A stretch of DNA of 64,000 nucleotides, from assembly GCA_903789595.1 (NCBI GenBank), contig CAIFEZ010000013.1, forward strand, positions 35,538 to 99,537, given 5' to 3'. Position numbers and translations under genes: made by a program. This document shows positions 28,549-38,782 of the stretch, one piece after another. Source of the stretch: an uncultured eubacterium 1-6 (GTDB lineage Bacteria > Bacillota > Clostridia > Lachnospirales > Lachnospiraceae). How positions within the stretch are numbered: the stretch's first letter is position 1; every line of letters starts with the position of its first letter. The notes under the pieces were generated by a model. The model was not told the DNA's origin. It ran no database searches and saw only the letters and a program-made list of their open reading frames with translations.

Positions 28549-30153
28549 ATGGCTAACGTAGATTTAACAAAGTACGGCATTACCGGAACCACAGAAATCG
28601 TATACAATCCTTCCTATGAAGAGCTTTTCGAGGAGGAGACAAAGCCGGAACTGACCGGATATGACAAGGGTCAGGTTACAGAGCTCGGCGCGGTTAATGT
28701 TATGACCGGTATCTACACCGGACGTTCTCCTAAAGATAAATTCATTGTTATGGATGAGAATTCCAAGGACACCGTGTGGTGGACATCCGACGAGTACAAG
28801 AATGACAACCACCCGGCTTCTCTTGAGGCGTGGAAGGCGGTCAAGGAAATCGCGAAGAAGGAGCTTTCCAACAAGAAGCTCTATGTCGTAGACGGTTTCT
28901 GCGGCGCGAACAAGGATACCAGAATGGCTGTCCGTTTCATCATGGAGGTTGCATGGCAGGCACACTTCGTGAGAAATATGTTCATCAAGCCGACTGCTGA
29001 GGAGGAGGCAAACTTCGAGCCGGATTTCGTTGTTTACAACGCGTCCAAGGCAAAGGTTGAGAATTACAAGGAGCTCGGACTGAACTCCGAGACAGCCGTT
29101 GTCTTCAACGTAACCTCCAAGGAGCAGGTAATTGTGAACACATGGTACGGCGGCGAGATGAAGAAGGGTATGTTCTCCATGATGAACTACTTCATGCCGC
29201 TGAAGGGCATTGCTTCCATGCACTGCTCTGCGAACACAGATCTGAACGGCGAGAACACAGCTGTATTCTTCGGCCTGTCCGGAACCGGCAAGACCACCCT
29301 TTCCACAGACCCGAAGCGTCTGCTGATCGGTGATGACGAGCACGGCTGGGACGACAACGGCGTCTTCAACTACGAGGGCGGATGCTACGCGAAGGTTATC
29401 AATCTGGATAAGGATTCCGAGCCGGATATCTACAACGCAATCAGAAGAGATGCTCTTCTCGAGAACGTAACCGTAGACAAGAACGGCAAGATTGATTTCA
29501 CAGACAAGAGCGTTACCGAGAACACCCGTGTGTCCTACCCGATCGATCACATCGAGAAGATCGTAAAGCCGATCTCCCACGGCCCGGCGGCACAGAACGT
29601 CATCTTCCTTTCCGCCGATGCTTTCGGTGTTCTTCCGCCGGTATCCATTCTGACACCGGAGCAGACAAAGTATTATTTCCTGTCCGGATTCACCGCAAAG
29701 CTTGCGGGAACCGAGCGCGGAATCACCGAGCCGACACCGACCTTCTCCGCCTGCTTCGGACAGGCATTCCTTGAGCTGCATCCGACCAAATATGCGGAGG
29801 AGCTCGTCAAGAGAATGGAGAAGAGCGGAGCGAAGGCTTACCTTGTGAATACCGGATGGAACGGAACCGGAAAACGTATCTCCATCAAGGACACCCGCGG
29901 CATCATCGACGCGATCCTGAACGGCGATGTTCTGAAGGCTCCGACCAAGAAGATCCCGTACTTTGATTTCGAGGTTCCGACAGAGCTTCCGGGCGTTGAC
30001 AGCGGCATTCTTGATCCTCGTGACACCTATGCTTCCGCATCCGAGTGGGATGAGAAGGCAAAGGATCTTGCGGCGAGATTCATCAAGAACTTCGCAAAAT
30101 ATGAAGGCAATGAGGCCGGCAAGGCTCTGGTTGCAGCTGGTCCGCAGCTCTGA
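28549..30153 (+). CDS. pckA: phosphoenolpyruvate carboxykinase (ATP)
   Basis: 534 residues, standard for the ATP-dependent family. Recognisable are the substrate segment [14 protein letters not shown] near 58-70, the kinase-1a P-loop [11 protein letters not shown] near 243-253, and the metal-binding [11 protein letters not shown] near 263-273. It interconverts oxaloacetate and PEP with ATP/ADP. In fermentative gut Clostridia it may run toward oxaloacetate as well as in gluconeogenesis. Codon choice is noticeably regular, as expected of a highly expressed gene. It appears monocistronic: own promoter, own terminator. Confidence 0.97.
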   Translation: MANVDLTKYGITGTTEIVYNPSYEELFEEETKPELTGYDKGQVTELGAVNVMTGIYTGRSPKDKFIVMDENSKDTVWWTSDEYKNDNHPASLEAWKAVKEIAKKELSNKKLYVVDGFCGANKDTRMAVRFIMEVAWQAHFVRNMFIKPTAEEEANFEPDFVVYNASKAKVENYKELGLNSETAVVFNVTSKEQVIVNTWYGGEMKKGMFSMMNYFMPLKGIASMHCSANTDLNGENTAVFFGLSGTGKTTLSTDPKRLLIGDDEHGWDDNGVFNYEGGCYAKVINLDKDSEPDIYNAIRRDALLENVTVDKNGKIDFTDKSVTENTRVSYPIDHIEKIVKPISHGPAAQNVIFLSADAFGVLPPVSILTPEQTKYYFLSGFTAKLAGTERGITEPTPTFSACFGQAFLELHPTKYAEELVKRMEKSGAKAYLVNTGWNGTGKRISIKDTRGIIDAILNGDVLKAPTKKIPYFDFEVPTELPGVDSGILDPRDTYASASEWDEKAKDLAARFIKNFAKYEGNEAGKALVAAGPQL

Positions 30154-30228
30154 TTGACAATCGGACATGCCGTAAGGGTCTGTGCGCGTCTTCGGGCGGC
30201 GCATGGACATGCTGACAAAGACAGAATG

Positions 30229-30276
30229 AGCTCCTGTGAGCAGGACCCTGATGGGCCCGGCCGCAGGAGCTTTTTA
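30229..30276 (+). terminator. rho-independent terminator of pckA
   Basis: AGCTCCTG (30229-30236) pairs with CAGGAGCT (30264-30271) and is followed by TTTTT. An inner GGACCC / GGGCCC pairing strengthens the loop. Confidence 0.85.
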
Positions 30277-30278
30277 TA

Positions 30279-30307
30279 TTGTGCGGCGCATCAGAATTGA
30301 TTATAAT
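30279..30307 (+). promoter_or_regulatory. probable promoter of mscL
   Basis: TTGTGC, a 17-bp spacer and a perfect TATAAT, 67 bp before the mscL start. Confidence 0.65.
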
Positions 30308-30374
30308 CAGAATAAGGCCGGTGCGGCGTTTTCGGACAGAACCGGCAAATACAGAATATGAGGAGGACGAATTT

Positions 30375-30821
30375 ATGAAAGGATTTATGAAGGAATTCAA
30401 GGAGTTTATCTCGCGCGGCAATGTCATGGATATGGCAGTCGGCATTATCATCGGCAGCGCGTTCACCGCGATTGTCAATGCGCTGGTTAACAACATCATC
30501 ATGCCGCTGATTTCTGTGATTACCGGCGGCATCAGCTTTGACCAGTGGAACATTACGATGGGAGCGGGGAAGAATGCGCCCGTGCTGGGACTCGGAACCT
30601 TTATCGCGGCGGTTATCAACTTTCTGCTGATTGCACTGGTTCTGTTCATGGTCATCAAGGCGATGAACAAGATGCATGAAGGAGCCGACAAGCTTGCCGG
30701 AAGGAAGAAAGAAGAAGAAAAGCCGGTTACGAAGATCTGCCCGTACTGCAAGTCCGAGATTCCGATTGATGCTACGAGATGCCCGCACTGCACCTCTCAG
30801 CTGGACAAGAAAGAAGCCTGA
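30375..30821 (+). CDS. mscL: large-conductance mechanosensitive channel with zinc-ribbon tail
   Basis: 148 residues from ATG 30375 (AGGAGG upstream). The N-terminal amphipathic helix and TM1 (FKEFISRGNVMDMAVGIIIG) and TM2 (about 75-98) are typical of MscL, an emergency osmotic release valve. After the usual cytoplasmic helix the protein carries an added zinc ribbon, CPYC...CPHC near residues 124-140. The frame extends upstream to 30279, but that lies over the promoter. Confidence 0.94.
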   Translation: MKGFMKEFKEFISRGNVMDMAVGIIIGSAFTAIVNALVNNIIMPLISVITGGISFDQWNITMGAGKNAPVLGLGTFIAAVINFLLIALVLFMVIKAMNKMHEGADKLAGRKKEEEKPVTKICPYCKSEIPIDATRCPHCTSQLDKKEA

Positions 30822-30926
30822 AAGACTGCACCCGTTGTATTCTGATACATAAATACCGCTTGTTGCAGCAGAGAATGGTAAAAACGCATAATAAAATGCT
30901 GCTGCACTGGCGTACGTTTGAACAAC

Positions 30927-30955
30927 TTGCCATAATATATAGAATGAATTATAAT
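30927..30955 (+). promoter_or_regulatory. sigma-A promoter of the DUF3048 lipoprotein gene
   Basis: TTGCCA, a 17-bp spacer and a perfect TATAAT, about 70 bp before the gene start. Confidence 0.75.
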
Positions 30956-31027
30956 AGGACTGTCGGATGCAGCAGGCGTATAAGTAAAAGCATCCGTACA
31001 AGGACAAGGATTGGGGGATTTGAACGA

Positions 31028-32143
31028 TTGAGAAAGAAATATATCATGGCATTGCTCTGTGTGACGATCAGCGCAGGCCTTGCGGCGGGGTGCGGCAGGG
31101 CAGAGACTGTTGATTCATCGGTGGCGCTGGTCACTTCCACACCTGCGCCGACCAGTACCCCGACGGACACGCCTTCTGTGACGCCGACAGCGACGCCCGA
31201 GGAGACGCCGACGGAAGCTGCGGAACCGGAGAACACGCTCCCGGAGGGACAGATGTACAGCTACCTGACCGGCGAGCCGGTGGATGCCGCGGCGGGTTCC
31301 AGAAGACCGATCGCAATCATGATCAACAACCTTCAGCCGGCGGTGCCGCAGTCAGGAATCAACCAGGCGGATCTTCTGTATGAGATTGAGGTCGAGGGAA
31401 ATATCACCCGTCTGATGGCTGTGTTCCAGGACCCTTCCAATATCGGGAAGATCGGACCCGTGAGGAGCGCACGTCCGTATTTTGTATATTTTGCAATGGA
31501 CAGCGAAGCAATTTACTCCCACTACGGCTGGAGCCAGCAGGCACAGGATCTGATCACGTCTCAGAACATGGAGGATATCAACGGGATGACCGCCGGCGGT
31601 TTCTACCGGTCAGAGGACCGTCAGGCGCCTCATAATGTGTACGTTGCCGGGGCCTCTCTGGTAAGCGACGCGGAAAACCTGGGATATGACCGGTCCTATC
31701 AGGACGGCTACACGCCGAATCTTGCGTTCAATACCGCGGATACGGATATCAGCGGAGAGGTGGCGAATACCGTTCACATTCCGTTCAGGTACAACGATCC
31801 GTACTTTGTGTTCAACACAGAAGACCGTCAGTATTATCGGTATGAATATGGGTCTGAACACATCGATCAGGAGACGGGTGAGCAGCTGAAGTTCAAGAAT
31901 ATCATCGTACAGTATGTCCGCCAGTGGCATCTGGATGACAATGTGCATCTCGACATGAATCTGTTCACATCAGGGAACGGCGTATACTTCACGGATGGAA
32001 AAGCGATACCGATTACGTGGGAGAAGGCCGATCAGAATGACAATACGGAGTACTTTGACAGCAGCGGGAATAAGATCAGCCTGAACCCGGGCAAGACGAT
32101 GTTTGAGATCTGCTCGGACGCGAATGCGGCCAGCTGGTCCTGA
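31028..32143 (+). CDS. DUF3048 (YerB-like) lipoprotein
   Basis: 371 residues from TTG 31028, with GGGGGAT nine bases upstream and a good promoter before it. The signal peptide ends in the lipobox LAAGC near residues 18-22. A Thr/Pro/Ser-rich linker (about 35-70) follows, then the DUF3048 domain: RPIAIMINNLQPAVPQSG near 95 and GKIGPVRSARPYF near 145, and its C-terminal part. It is an extracytoplasmic protein of unknown function, possibly wall-associated. A longer in-frame reading back to 30779 would overlap mscL and is rejected. Confidence 0.88.
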   Translation: MRKKYIMALLCVTISAGLAAGCGRAETVDSSVALVTSTPAPTSTPTDTPSVTPTATPEETPTEAAEPENTLPEGQMYSYLTGEPVDAAAGSRRPIAIMINNLQPAVPQSGINQADLLYEIEVEGNITRLMAVFQDPSNIGKIGPVRSARPYFVYFAMDSEAIYSHYGWSQQAQDLITSQNMEDINGMTAGGFYRSEDRQAPHNVYVAGASLVSDAENLGYDRSYQDGYTPNLAFNTADTDISGEVANTVHIPFRYNDPYFVFNTEDRQYYRYEYGSEHIDQETGEQLKFKNIIVQYVRQWHLDDNVHLDMNLFTSGNGVYFTDGKAIPITWEKADQNDNTEYFDSSGNKISLNPGKTMFEICSDANAASWS

Positions 32144-32183
32144 TTCCGTTTACGTGAGCATCGCGTTGATGAGATAAAACCCA

Positions 32184-32224
32184 CGAAGTGCGAAGCGGCG
32201 CATAGCTTATACAGTATGTGTCGC
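32184..32224. repeat. partial TATAAGC-family element
   Basis: CACGAAGTGCGAAGCGGCGC followed by TAGCTTATACAGTA matches one arm of the element at 8455-8511. It lies between the lipoprotein gene and folA. Confidence 0.65.
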
Positions 32225-32269
32225 TTTTTTCAGATACGGCTGTTTTTGCTGTAAAGGAGTGTTTGAAAT

Positions 32270-32782
32270 TTGAAAGCTATTGTTTGCGCAGATCAGAGAT
32301 GGGGAATCGGAAATCAGGGCCATCTCCTGGTGAATATTCCATCCGATATGAAGTTTTTTCGGGAGACGACGATCGGGCATGTCGTGGTAATGGGAAGGCG
32401 GACCTTTGACGGGCTTCCCGGCGGGCACCCTCTGGAGGCACGGGTAAATATTGTCCTGTCACGGGATCCGAATTTCCATCCGGCGGATGTCATTGTCGTT
32501 CGGAGCAAAAAGGAGCTCTTAGAGGAACTGAAGAAATACCATACTGATGAAATCTTTATCATCGGCGGAACGTCGGTGTATGAGCTGATGCTTCCTTACT
32601 GCGATGAGGTTCTGGCGACGAGAGTCGATTTCGCCTACCAGGCGGACTGCTATTTTCCGAATCTTGATTATATGCCGGAATGGGAGCTGGCGGAGGAAAG
32701 CGAGGAACAGACCTGTTTTGACATCGAGTTTGTTTTTCGGAAGTATCGCCGGAAGTACCACACCGCATTTCCCGAAATATAA
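32270..32782 (+). CDS. folA: dihydrofolate reductase
   Basis: 170 residues. It starts at TTG 32270 with AAAGGAG upstream. Family features are IVCADQRWGIGNQG at the N-terminus, IPSDMKFFRETT carrying the active-site acidic residue, VVMGRRTFDGLPG, and IIGGTSVYELML. It makes tetrahydrofolate with NADPH for thymidylate and purine synthesis. thyA is not adjacent. The QG in place of the more common NN/GG after GIGN is a minor variation. Confidence 0.93.
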   Translation: MKAIVCADQRWGIGNQGHLLVNIPSDMKFFRETTIGHVVVMGRRTFDGLPGGHPLEARVNIVLSRDPNFHPADVIVVRSKKELLEELKKYHTDEIFIIGGTSVYELMLPYCDEVLATRVDFAYQADCYFPNLDYMPEWELAEESEEQTCFDIEFVFRKYRRKYHTAFPEI

Positions 32783-32807
32783 GGTTTATGAGGCGGCCGA
32801 TTAACTG

Positions 32808-32892
32808 ATCAGTCAGGAATTTCACAGTCAGCCTGCATACGGCAGCAGGGCTGTGAAATCCGCGCCTTACAGATATCCCGGGAACAGTATCA
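32808..32892. repeat. MITE-like repeat fragment with inverted arms
   Basis: GGAATTTCACAGTC and GGGCTGTGAAATCC form an inverted pair around CCTGCATACGGCAG. The tail, CAGATATCCCGGGAACAGTA, matches the right end of the 19782-20028 family. It lies between folA and ispG. Confidence 0.6.
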
Positions 32893-32931
32893 GGGAAACC
32901 TCCTTCGAAGAGAGAAAGGAAAGGCAAGCGT

Positions 32932-33987
32932 ATGAAGACGAAGACAGTTCGCATAGGAAACAGAGTGATCGGCGGCGGTCATCCGATCCTGATTCAGTCC
33001 ATGACAAACACCAGGACGGAGGACGTCGATGCCACGGTCGCGCAGATACAGGCGCTGACAAAGGCGGGGTGCGATATTATCCGCTGCACGGTCCCGACGA
33101 TGGAAGCTGCGGAGGCCCTTACGGAGATCAAGAAGCAGATCGCGATACCGCTTGTCGCGGATATCCATTTTGACTACAGGCTGGCGATCGCCGCCATGGA
33201 GCACGGGGCGGACAAGGTCCGCATCAATCCCGGAAATATCGGAAGCGAAGACAGGGTGCGCGCGGTCGTGGACTGCGCAAAGGAGCGGAGAATTCCGATC
33301 CGTGTCGGAGTGAACAGCGGCTCTCTGGAGAAGGATCTTCTGGAGAAGTACGGCGGGGTGACAGCGGAGGGGCTTGTAGAAAGCGCGCTGAAGCAGACAG
33401 CCGTTATCGAGGATATGGGCTATGACAATCTCGTCATCAGCATCAAGTCGTCGAATGTCATGATGTGCGCAAAGGCGCACGAGCTGATTTCGAAAAGAAC
33501 GGATCATCCGCTTCATGTGGGCATTACCGAGGCGGGAACGCTTTATTCCGGCAACCTGAAGTCGGCGATCGGACTCGGAATTATTCTCTATCAGGGGATC
33601 GGGGATACGATCCGCGTATCGCTTACGGGAGATCCGCTTGAGGAGGTACGGACCGCGAAGTTTATCCTTCGGACGCTGGGGCTCCGGAAGGGAGGAATCG
33701 AGGTGGTGTCCTGCCCGACCTGCGGAAGGACACAGATCGATCTGATCCGCCTTGCAAATGAGGTGGAGAAGATGACAGAGGATTATCCGCTGAACCTCAA
33801 GGTCGCGGTCATGGGCTGCGTCGTGAACGGCCCGGGAGAGGCAAGGGAAGCGGATCTCGGGATCGCCGGCGGCAGGGGCGAGGGACTTTTGATCCGAAAG
33901 GGAGAAATCATCCGGAAGGTTCCGGAGGATCAGCTCCTGGACGCTCTTAGAAATGAACTGGATCACTGGGAGGATTCCGGAGTGTGA
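32932..33987 (+). CDS. ispG: 4-hydroxy-3-methylbut-2-enyl diphosphate synthase
   Basis: 351 residues, the short bacterial IspG form. An N-terminal TIM-barrel (IGGGHPILIQSMTNT) is followed by iron-sulfur cluster ligands in CPTCGRT near 263-269 and GCVVNGPGEA near 297-306. It performs the penultimate MEP-pathway step for isoprenoids. ispD, another MEP gene, lies at 61083. polC follows after 19 bp, an order common in Clostridia. Confidence 0.96.
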   Translation: MKTKTVRIGNRVIGGGHPILIQSMTNTRTEDVDATVAQIQALTKAGCDIIRCTVPTMEAAEALTEIKKQIAIPLVADIHFDYRLAIAAMEHGADKVRINPGNIGSEDRVRAVVDCAKERRIPIRVGVNSGSLEKDLLEKYGGVTAEGLVESALKQTAVIEDMGYDNLVISIKSSNVMMCAKAHELISKRTDHPLHVGITEAGTLYSGNLKSAIGLGIILYQGIGDTIRVSLTGDPLEEVRTAKFILRTLGLRKGGIEVVSCPTCGRTQIDLIRLANEVEKMTEDYPLNLKVAVMGCVVNGPGEAREADLGIAGGRGEGLLIRKGEIIRKVPEDQLLDALRNELDHWEDSGV

Positions 33988-34006
33988 TTGGAGAGACAGA
34001 TCTCAG

Positions 34007-37000
34007 ATGAGTGAAACGCAAATTCAGAGAGAAAATGAAATCCAGAGGCCAGATGAGATCCGGGAAGAAAATGGAATTCAGAGGCCGGCGGAGATCCGGG
34101 AAGAAAATGAAATTCAGAGGGAACCGGAGAGCAGGAAGCTGACGGAAGCTTTCCCGAATCTGGAGCTTGAGGGAGAGCTTGAGGAGTACCTGCAGTTCGC
34201 AGTTGTAAGAAAGGCGGCGTACAACCGGAAGCGCGGCGTTCTGCACATCTATCTGGAGAGCCCGCAGTGGATTCACAGAAAGTATATTGATCAGCTGGAG
34301 ACGGAAATCCATCGCCAGCTTTTTTCGGATGCTTCCTTTACGGTGAAGGTCACGGAGAAATTCCATCTTTCCAGGCAGTACAACCCGGAGAAGATGCTGG
34401 AGGTCTACCGGCCGAGCATTCTGTATGAGCTGAAGCAGAGGGACATTTTTCTGGCATACCTGTTCCGGACCGCGAAAATCAGCTTTCCGGAGGAAAATCT
34501 CATGCAGATCAGACTGGAGGATTCCGTGATCGGCCATGAGCGATGCAGGGAGCTCACGCACATTCTGGATCGCATCTTTACATATCGGTGCGGGCTTCCC
34601 GTAGAGATCGAAACCGACTTTTATCCGATGAAGGAGTCCGAGGATCTGAAGAGAAGCGCGCAGCAGATGCGGGCGCAGGCAAAGCATATCTTCGAGAATT
34701 CCAAGGCAGGAAGGGAGAGAAACGGCATCCCGGAAGCGGCCGGAGACGGAAACGGGAACGCGGAGAGCGGAGCGCAGAGGCCTGCCGATTCCGGGAAATC
34801 CCCGGGCGGAGGGAACTCGGCTCCGGCAGGGCGCGTCGGTTTCGGCGGAAGGCCGGGGGCCGGAGGAAAAGGCCGTTTTTCGCGGAGATCCGGGAGAGGC
34901 GGATTCGGCTTTGGCGACCGCCTGAAAATGGATGACGACCCGAACCTGATCTACGGAAGAAATTTCGATGAGGACAGCATTCCGATCGAGTCGATCGACG
35001 AGACAACCTCAGAGGCTGTCATCCGCGGCCAGATTCTGACGATGGATATGCGTGATCTCCGAAACGAAAAAGCTCTCGTCATTTTTGCGGTTACCGATGA
35101 TACCGATACCATCCAGGCAAAGATTTTCATCATGCAGTCGCAGAAGGAGGAGCTGGCCGGAGAACTGAAGCCCGGAAAGTTCATCAGGCTGAAGGGCCGT
35201 ATCATGATGGACAGCTATGAGCACGAGCTGACGGTATCGACGGTGATCGGAATCCGGAAGTCGGCAAGCTTCCGGCAAGGGCGCTATGACACAAGCCCGG
35301 TGAAGCGCGTGGAGCTTCACTGTCACACGAAGATGAGCGATATGGACGGCATCACGGATGCCTCAAAGCTGGTGCAGCGCGCGTATGACTGGGGCATGCC
35401 GGCGATTGCGATCACGGACCACGGGGTGGTTCAGGCCTTTCCGGAGGCGAACCATGCCCTTGAGGCCATTGATGAGTCCTATCAGAAAAAATATGCGGAG
35501 GAGCATCCCGACGCTGACAAGAGCGAGCTGAAGAAGGTCAGGGCACCCTTCAAGGTCATCTACGGCATGGAAGCCTATCTGGTGGACGACCTGAAGGGAA
35601 TCGCCACCGACAGCAGGGGGCAGAGCCTCGACGGCAGCTATGTCGTCTTTGATATCGAGACGACCGGACTGTCCAACCTGACATGCAAAATCATAGAGAT
35701 CGGCGCGGTCCGGGTCGAAAAGGGAGAGGTGGTGGACCGGTTCTCGGAATTTGTGAACCCGGAGGTCCCGATTCCCTTCCGGATCACGGAGCTGACCAGT
35801 ATTACGGATGAGATGGTGCAGGACGCGCCGCCGATCGAGGTGATCCTGCCGAAATTCCGGGAGTTCTGCCAGGGGGCTGTTCTGGTAGCCCACAACGCGG
35901 ATTTCGATACCGGATTCATCAAGATGGAGTGCAGGAGGCAGAAGATCGACTGGGAATTCACCTACGTGGACACCGTGGCGATGGCGCAGCTTCTTCTGCC
36001 GAATCTGTCCCGCTTCAAGCTGGATACAGTCGCCAAGGCGGTGGGAGTTTCCCTCGAGCATCATCACCGCGCCGTGGACGACGCGGAATGCACGGCGTGG
36101 ATTTTTGTAAAATTTGTTGCCATGCTTCACGAGCAGGGGATCAATGATCTGGATTCCCTGAACCGGGAAGGAAGCGTGAATCAGAACGCAATCCGGAAGA
36201 TGAAATCAAACCATGCGATTATCCTCGCAAAGAACGAGGCCGGAAGGGTAAACCTGTACCGCTGCGTATCCGAATCGCATCTGAAATATTTTAACCGACA
36301 GGCAAAGCTTCCCAAGAGCTTCGTGCAGGAGCATCGCGAGGGGCTGATCATCGGGTCTGCCTGCGTGGCCGGCGAACTGTATCAGGCGCTGCTGAGAGGC
36401 GCGCCGGATACGGAAATCGCGAAGATCGTGAGCTTTTATGATTATCTGGAGATTCAGCCGCTGGGGAACAACCGGTTCCTGATCGATGATGAAAAGAACC
36501 CGGCGGTCACATGCATCGAGGATCTTCAGGAGATCAACAGAAAAATCATCCGGCTGGGAGAACAGTTTCACAAGCCGGTCGTCGCCACCTGCGATGTCCA
36601 TTTCATGGATCCGCAGGATGAGATCTACCGCCGGATCATCATGGCCGGAAAGAAATTCGCGGACGCGGACAATCAGGCTCCGCTGTACCTGCGCACCACG
36701 GAAGAAATGATGGAGGAATTCGCGTACCTCGGAGAGGAAAAGGCACGGGAGATTGTCATCGACAATACCAATAAGATCTGCGGCATGATTGAGCGGATGA
36801 GTCCGATTTATCCGAAAAAATGTCCGCCCGTGATCCCTCACTCCGATGAGATGCTGCGTACCATCTGCTACCGCCGGGCGCATGAGATCTACGGTCCGGA
36901 TCTGCCGGAGATCGTGCAGGCGAGACTGGAGCGGGAGCTGACCTCCATCATTTCAAACGGATACGCCGTGATGTACATCATCGCGCAGAAGCTGGTGTGG

Positions 37001-38752
37001 AAATGCAATGAGGACGGCTATCTGGTGGGATCGCGGGGTTCTGTCGGATCCTCCTTTGTGGCGACTATGTCGGGAATCACGGAGGTGAATCCGCTTCCGC
37101 CTCACTATCTGTGCCATCACGATTATCATGTGGAATTCGACACGCCGGATGTTGTGAAATACCGCAAAATGGGCTATTCCGGATGTGATATGCCGGACAA
37201 GAAATGCCCGGTCTGCGGCAGAGTCATGGACAAGCTGGGCTTCAACATCCCATTTGAAACCTTCCTCGGCTTCAAGGGAAACAAGGAGCCGGATATCGAC
37301 CTGAATTTCTCGGGCGAGTACCAGACGAAGGCTCATGCCTATACCGCCGTAATCTTCGGAGCCGGTCAGACCTTCAAGGCCGGGACCATCGGCACGCTGG
37401 CGGACAAGACCGCGTTCGGATTCGTGAAGAATTATTACGAGGAAAAAGGCATTCACAAGCGGAGCTGCGAGATCGACCGGATCGTGCAGGGCTGCGTCGG
37501 GATCCGAAGGACCACCGGACAGCATCCGGGCGGCATTGTCGTGCTGCCGCAGGGCTGGGACATCAATACCTTTACGCCGGTGCAGCATCCGGCGGACGAT
37601 CCGGATTCGGATATCGTGAGCACGCATTTTGATTATCACTCCATCGACTCCAACCTTCTGAAACTCGATATTCTCGGACATGATGATCCGACGATGATTC
37701 GTATGCTCGAGGATCTGACAGGAGAGGACGCGACAAAGATCCCGCTGGACGAGCCGAAGGTCATGAGCCTGTTTCAGAACCTCAGCGCTCTGGGACTCCG
37801 GCCCGAGCAGATTCACGGGATCCGGCTCGGCACGCTGGGAATTCCCGAGTTTGGCACAAGCTTTGCAATGCAGATGCTTTTTGACACGAAGCCGCAGAAT
37901 TTCACGGATCTCTGCAGGATTTCAGGCCTTTCTCACGGCACCGATGTCTACCTTGGCAACGCAGAGACGCTGATCAAGGAGGGAAAATGCACGCTGGGAA
38001 CCGCGATCTGCTGCCGTGACGACATCATGGTCTACCTGATCAACAAGGGTATGGACTCCGAGGAGAGCTTCTCCATCATGGAGATGGTGCGAAAAGGCAA
38101 GGTGGCGAAGAAGCAGTGCAAGAACTGGCCGGAATGGACGAAGGATATGAAGGAGCATGGGGTCCCGGACTGGTATATCTGGTCGTGTGAGAAGATCAAG
38201 TACATGTTCCCGAAGGGACACGCCGTGGCGTACGTGATGATGGCCTACCGCGTGGGATGGTACAAGGTGTACCGGCCGCTGGCCTATTACGCCGCTTATT
38301 TTTCAATCCGGGCGAAGGCCTTCTCCTATGAGAAAATGTGCCAGGGCCAGCGCCATCTGGAGGAGATCATGGACGAGTTCAACTCCCGCAAGGATTTGCT
38401 GTCAAAGATGGAACAGGATCAGTACGGCGACATGTGTCTCGTCGAGGAAATGTACGCCCGCGGATTTGAATTCATGCCGATTGACATCTATCGGGTGCAG
38501 CCGCACCGCTTTCAGATCATCGACGGCAGACTGATGCCGTCGCTGGATGCCATCGACGGACTTGGTTCTGTTGCGGCGGACAGCATCGTGCTGGCGGCAA
38601 GGGACGGAAAGTTTTTATCAAAGGATGATCTGCGGCAGAGGGGAAAGGTCGGCAAGAGCATCACGGACACACTGGACCGCCTGGGAATCATATCCGATCT
38701 GCCGGAGACAAACCAGATCTCGCTGTTTGATTTTCAGATGGAGGCGGGGTAA
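34007..38752 (+). CDS. polC: DNA polymerase III PolC-type alpha subunit, with expanded N-terminus
   Basis: 1581 residues, over 100 more than typical PolC. Residues 1-44 contain three near-copies of an IQRPxEIREEN repeat. The PolC N-terminal domain follows, then a Gly/Arg-rich linker near 231-306. The OB fold, a PHP domain (HCHTKMSDMDG near 437), the inserted DEDD proofreading exonuclease (FDIETTGL near 548) and the polymerase core follow. The core includes a zinc module (DMPDKKCPVCG near 1062) and the catalytic EPDIDLNFSG near 1094. This is the main replicative polymerase of low-GC Gram-positives. ATG 34007 has GGAGAG upstream. Confidence 0.96.
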   Translation: MSETQIQRENEIQRPDEIREENGIQRPAEIREENEIQREPESRKLTEAFPNLELEGELEEYLQFAVVRKAAYNRKRGVLHIYLESPQWIHRKYIDQLETEIHRQLFSDASFTVKVTEKFHLSRQYNPEKMLEVYRPSILYELKQRDIFLAYLFRTAKISFPEENLMQIRLEDSVIGHERCRELTHILDRIFTYRCGLPVEIETDFYPMKESEDLKRSAQQMRAQAKHIFENSKAGRERNGIPEAAGDGNGNAESGAQRPADSGKSPGGGNSAPAGRVGFGGRPGAGGKGRFSRRSGRGGFGFGDRLKMDDDPNLIYGRNFDEDSIPIESIDETTSEAVIRGQILTMDMRDLRNEKALVIFAVTDDTDTIQAKIFIMQSQKEELAGELKPGKFIRLKGRIMMDSYEHELTVSTVIGIRKSASFRQGRYDTSPVKRVELHCHTKMSDMDGITDASKLVQRAYDWGMPAIAITDHGVVQAFPEANHALEAIDESYQKKYAEEHPDADKSELKKVRAPFKVIYGMEAYLVDDLKGIATDSRGQSLDGSYVVFDIETTGLSNLTCKIIEIGAVRVEKGEVVDRFSEFVNPEVPIPFRITELTSITDEMVQDAPPIEVILPKFREFCQGAVLVAHNADFDTGFIKMECRRQKIDWEFTYVDTVAMAQLLLPNLSRFKLDTVAKAVGVSLEHHHRAVDDAECTAWIFVKFVAMLHEQGINDLDSLNREGSVNQNAIRKMKSNHAIILAKNEAGRVNLYRCVSESHLKYFNRQAKLPKSFVQEHREGLIIGSACVAGELYQALLRGAPDTEIAKIVSFYDYLEIQPLGNNRFLIDDEKNPAVTCIEDLQEINRKIIRLGEQFHKPVVATCDVHFMDPQDEIYRRIIMAGKKFADADNQAPLYLRTTEEMMEEFAYLGEEKAREIVIDNTNKICGMIERMSPIYPKKCPPVIPHSDEMLRTICYRRAHEIYGPDLPEIVQARLERELTSIISNGYAVMYIIAQKLVWKCNEDGYLVGSRGSVGSSFVATMSGITEVNPLPPHYLCHHDYHVEFDTPDVVKYRKMGYSGCDMPDKKCPVCGRVMDKLGFNIPFETFLGFKGNKEPDIDLNFSGEYQTKAHAYTAVIFGAGQTFKAGTIGTLADKTAFGFVKNYYEEKGIHKRSCEIDRIVQGCVGIRRTTGQHPGGIVVLPQGWDINTFTPVQHPADDPDSDIVSTHFDYHSIDSNLLKLDILGHDDPTMIRMLEDLTGEDATKIPLDEPKVMSLFQNLSALGLRPEQIHGIRLGTLGIPEFGTSFAMQMLFDTKPQNFTDLCRISGLSHGTDVYLGNAETLIKEGKCTLGTAICCRDDIMVYLINKGMDSEESFSIMEMVRKGKVAKKQCKNWPEWTKDMKEHGVPDWYIWSCEKIKYMFPKGHAVAYVMMAYRVGWYKVYRPLAYYAAYFSIRAKAFSYEKMCQGQRHLEEIMDEFNSRKDLLSKMEQDQYGDMCLVEEMYARGFEFMPIDIYRVQPHRFQIIDGRLMPSLDAIDGLGSVAADSIVLAARDGKFLSKDDLRQRGKVGKSITDTLDRLGIISDLPETNQISLFDFQMEAG

Positions 38753-38782
38753 CGAACAGACTGTAATCAGGGAGGTTTTTAC

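Noticed and set aside
30779..31027. 83-residue N-terminal extension of the DUF3048 lipoprotein
   Set aside because: It would overlap mscL and the promoter, and would destroy the signal peptide.
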